This document shows positions 5,683-6,147 of a DNA stretch of 6,147 nucleotides, in pieces. Source of the stretch: DAOUET01 sp034430155 (lineage in GTDB: Bacteria > Chloroflexota > Anaerolineae > Anaerolineales > UBA4823). The translations under genes were made by a program, and so were the position numbers. Where the stretch lies: assembly GCA_034430155.1 (NCBI GenBank), contig DAOUET010000172.1, positions 1 through 6,147 of the forward strand, written 5' to 3'. The notes under the pieces are model-generated. The model was not told the DNA's origin, did no database searches, and saw only the letters and a program-made list of their open reading frames with translations. Within the stretch, counting starts at the first letter, position 1; each line of letters starts with the position of its first letter.

Positions 5683-6147
5683 CTAAAGCTCGAGATGATT
5701 CTCCGGGGCAATCATAGTCACCTGGCGGATACCATTTCCACTGATGCCGCTGACAATCCCCTCAGGGGTGGCTTTACGCGCCAGGCGCACGCTATAGGTG
5801 AATTCGTAATCTTTGCCTTGATCGACATCGGTAGCACCGCGCAGCTGCTTCCAGGAGATCATGTCCTGAGTTTCAGGCGGCAAAGTCTTCCAAGGATCCT
5901 TTTGATTAGAACGAAATACCAGGATGTAATCAGCAGAATTAGCGCTGTCATAGCCGATTCTGGTCATCAGGATAACGATCAACGAAATGACGATTGTACC
6001 GATGATCCCCACCAGCCATACATTCGCTCCGGCGGTCAAGCCAATCGCAATAGCCATAAACAAGAAGGTCATATCCTTGGTGTCTTTCACCACGGTGCGG
6101 AAGCGGATCACAGAGAGCGACCCGACCAAGCCCAAAGACAGAGCTAC
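5683..6147 (-). CDS. DUF4956-family membrane protein, C-terminal part
   Basis: The reading frame is open to the window edge, so the N-terminus and start codon lie outside; 154 codons are visible before a TAG stop. The visible part begins with the family-type motif GLVGSLSVIRFRT followed by KDTKD. Two hydrophobic helices follow close together (about MTFLFMAIAIGLTAGANVW and LVGIIGTIVISLIVILMT), then a soluble C-terminal domain of about 90 residues with a predicted alpha/beta pattern. The family usually has further membrane helices upstream. Its molecular function is not known to me. In this family the gene is often beside VTC-type polymerases, and here the VTC gene starts nine bases after its stop. 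A role as membrane anchor or polyphosphate conduit for the soluble VTC enzyme is an inference. Confidence 0.82.
   Translation of the reverse strand, partial: VALSLGLVGSLSVIRFRTVVKDTKDMTFLFMAIAIGLTAGANVWLVGIIGTIVISLIVILMTRIGYDSANSADYILVFRSNQKDPWKTLPPETQDMISWKQLRGATDVDQGKDYEFTYSVRLARKATPEGIVSGISGNGIRQVTMIAPENHLEL

Noticed and set aside
6133..6135. Apparent TTG start for the DUF4956 protein
   Set aside because: The frame continues open to base 6147 as V-A-L-S-L, and the family motif runs through this Leu, so it is an internal codon of a gene cut by the window edge.

Overview
The window is a bacterial, protein-coding, single-direction gene block. All six genes I can support lie on the minus strand, so transcription runs from base 6147 towards base 1. 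Gaps between neighbours are 9, 73, 24, -4 and -4 nt, with no convincing promoter or terminator between them, so this reads as the interior of one operon. No tRNA, rRNA, mobile element or CRISPR array is visible. The host is probably an environmental bacterium. Chloroflexota is a guess from the style of the proteins (a large CotH/beta-helix surface protein, GDP-heptose-type sugar genes), and nothing in the window settles the phylum.

Upstream half (bases 6147 to 1797). The first gene, cut by the window edge, is the C-terminal part of a DUF4956-family membrane protein. Next is a stand-alone VTC-type polyphosphate polymerase domain (253 aa) that keeps the charged tunnel residues expected of an active enzyme. 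Third is a 1013-aa membrane-anchored protein: a short basic cytoplasmic tail, one transmembrane helix, a CotH-kinase-like domain, a beta-rich middle with a calcium-loop-like motif, an acidic linker, and a right-handed parallel beta-helix. DUF4956, VTC and CotH genes are recurrent neighbours in bacteria (from memory), and the set probably works as one membrane-associated polyphosphate/CotH system.

Downstream half (bases 1772 to 1). Two sugar-activation genes follow: an HddC-type sugar-1-phosphate nucleotidyltransferase and an HddA-type GHMP heptose kinase, translationally coupled by an ATGA overlap. In the known GDP-D-glycero-alpha-D-manno-heptose pathway these are the kinase and nucleotidyltransferase steps. 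The isomerase and phosphatase steps are not visible here. A sixth gene starts at a GTG overlapping the hddA stop behind a very good ribosome binding site, but only seven codons are inside the window.

The most interesting points are: the linkage of a polyphosphate-type module to cell-surface heptose activation; the apparent loss of both expected catalytic aspartates in the CotH-like domain, which lies on the outer side of the membrane; and a beta-helix with an exact 22-residue period over five coils.
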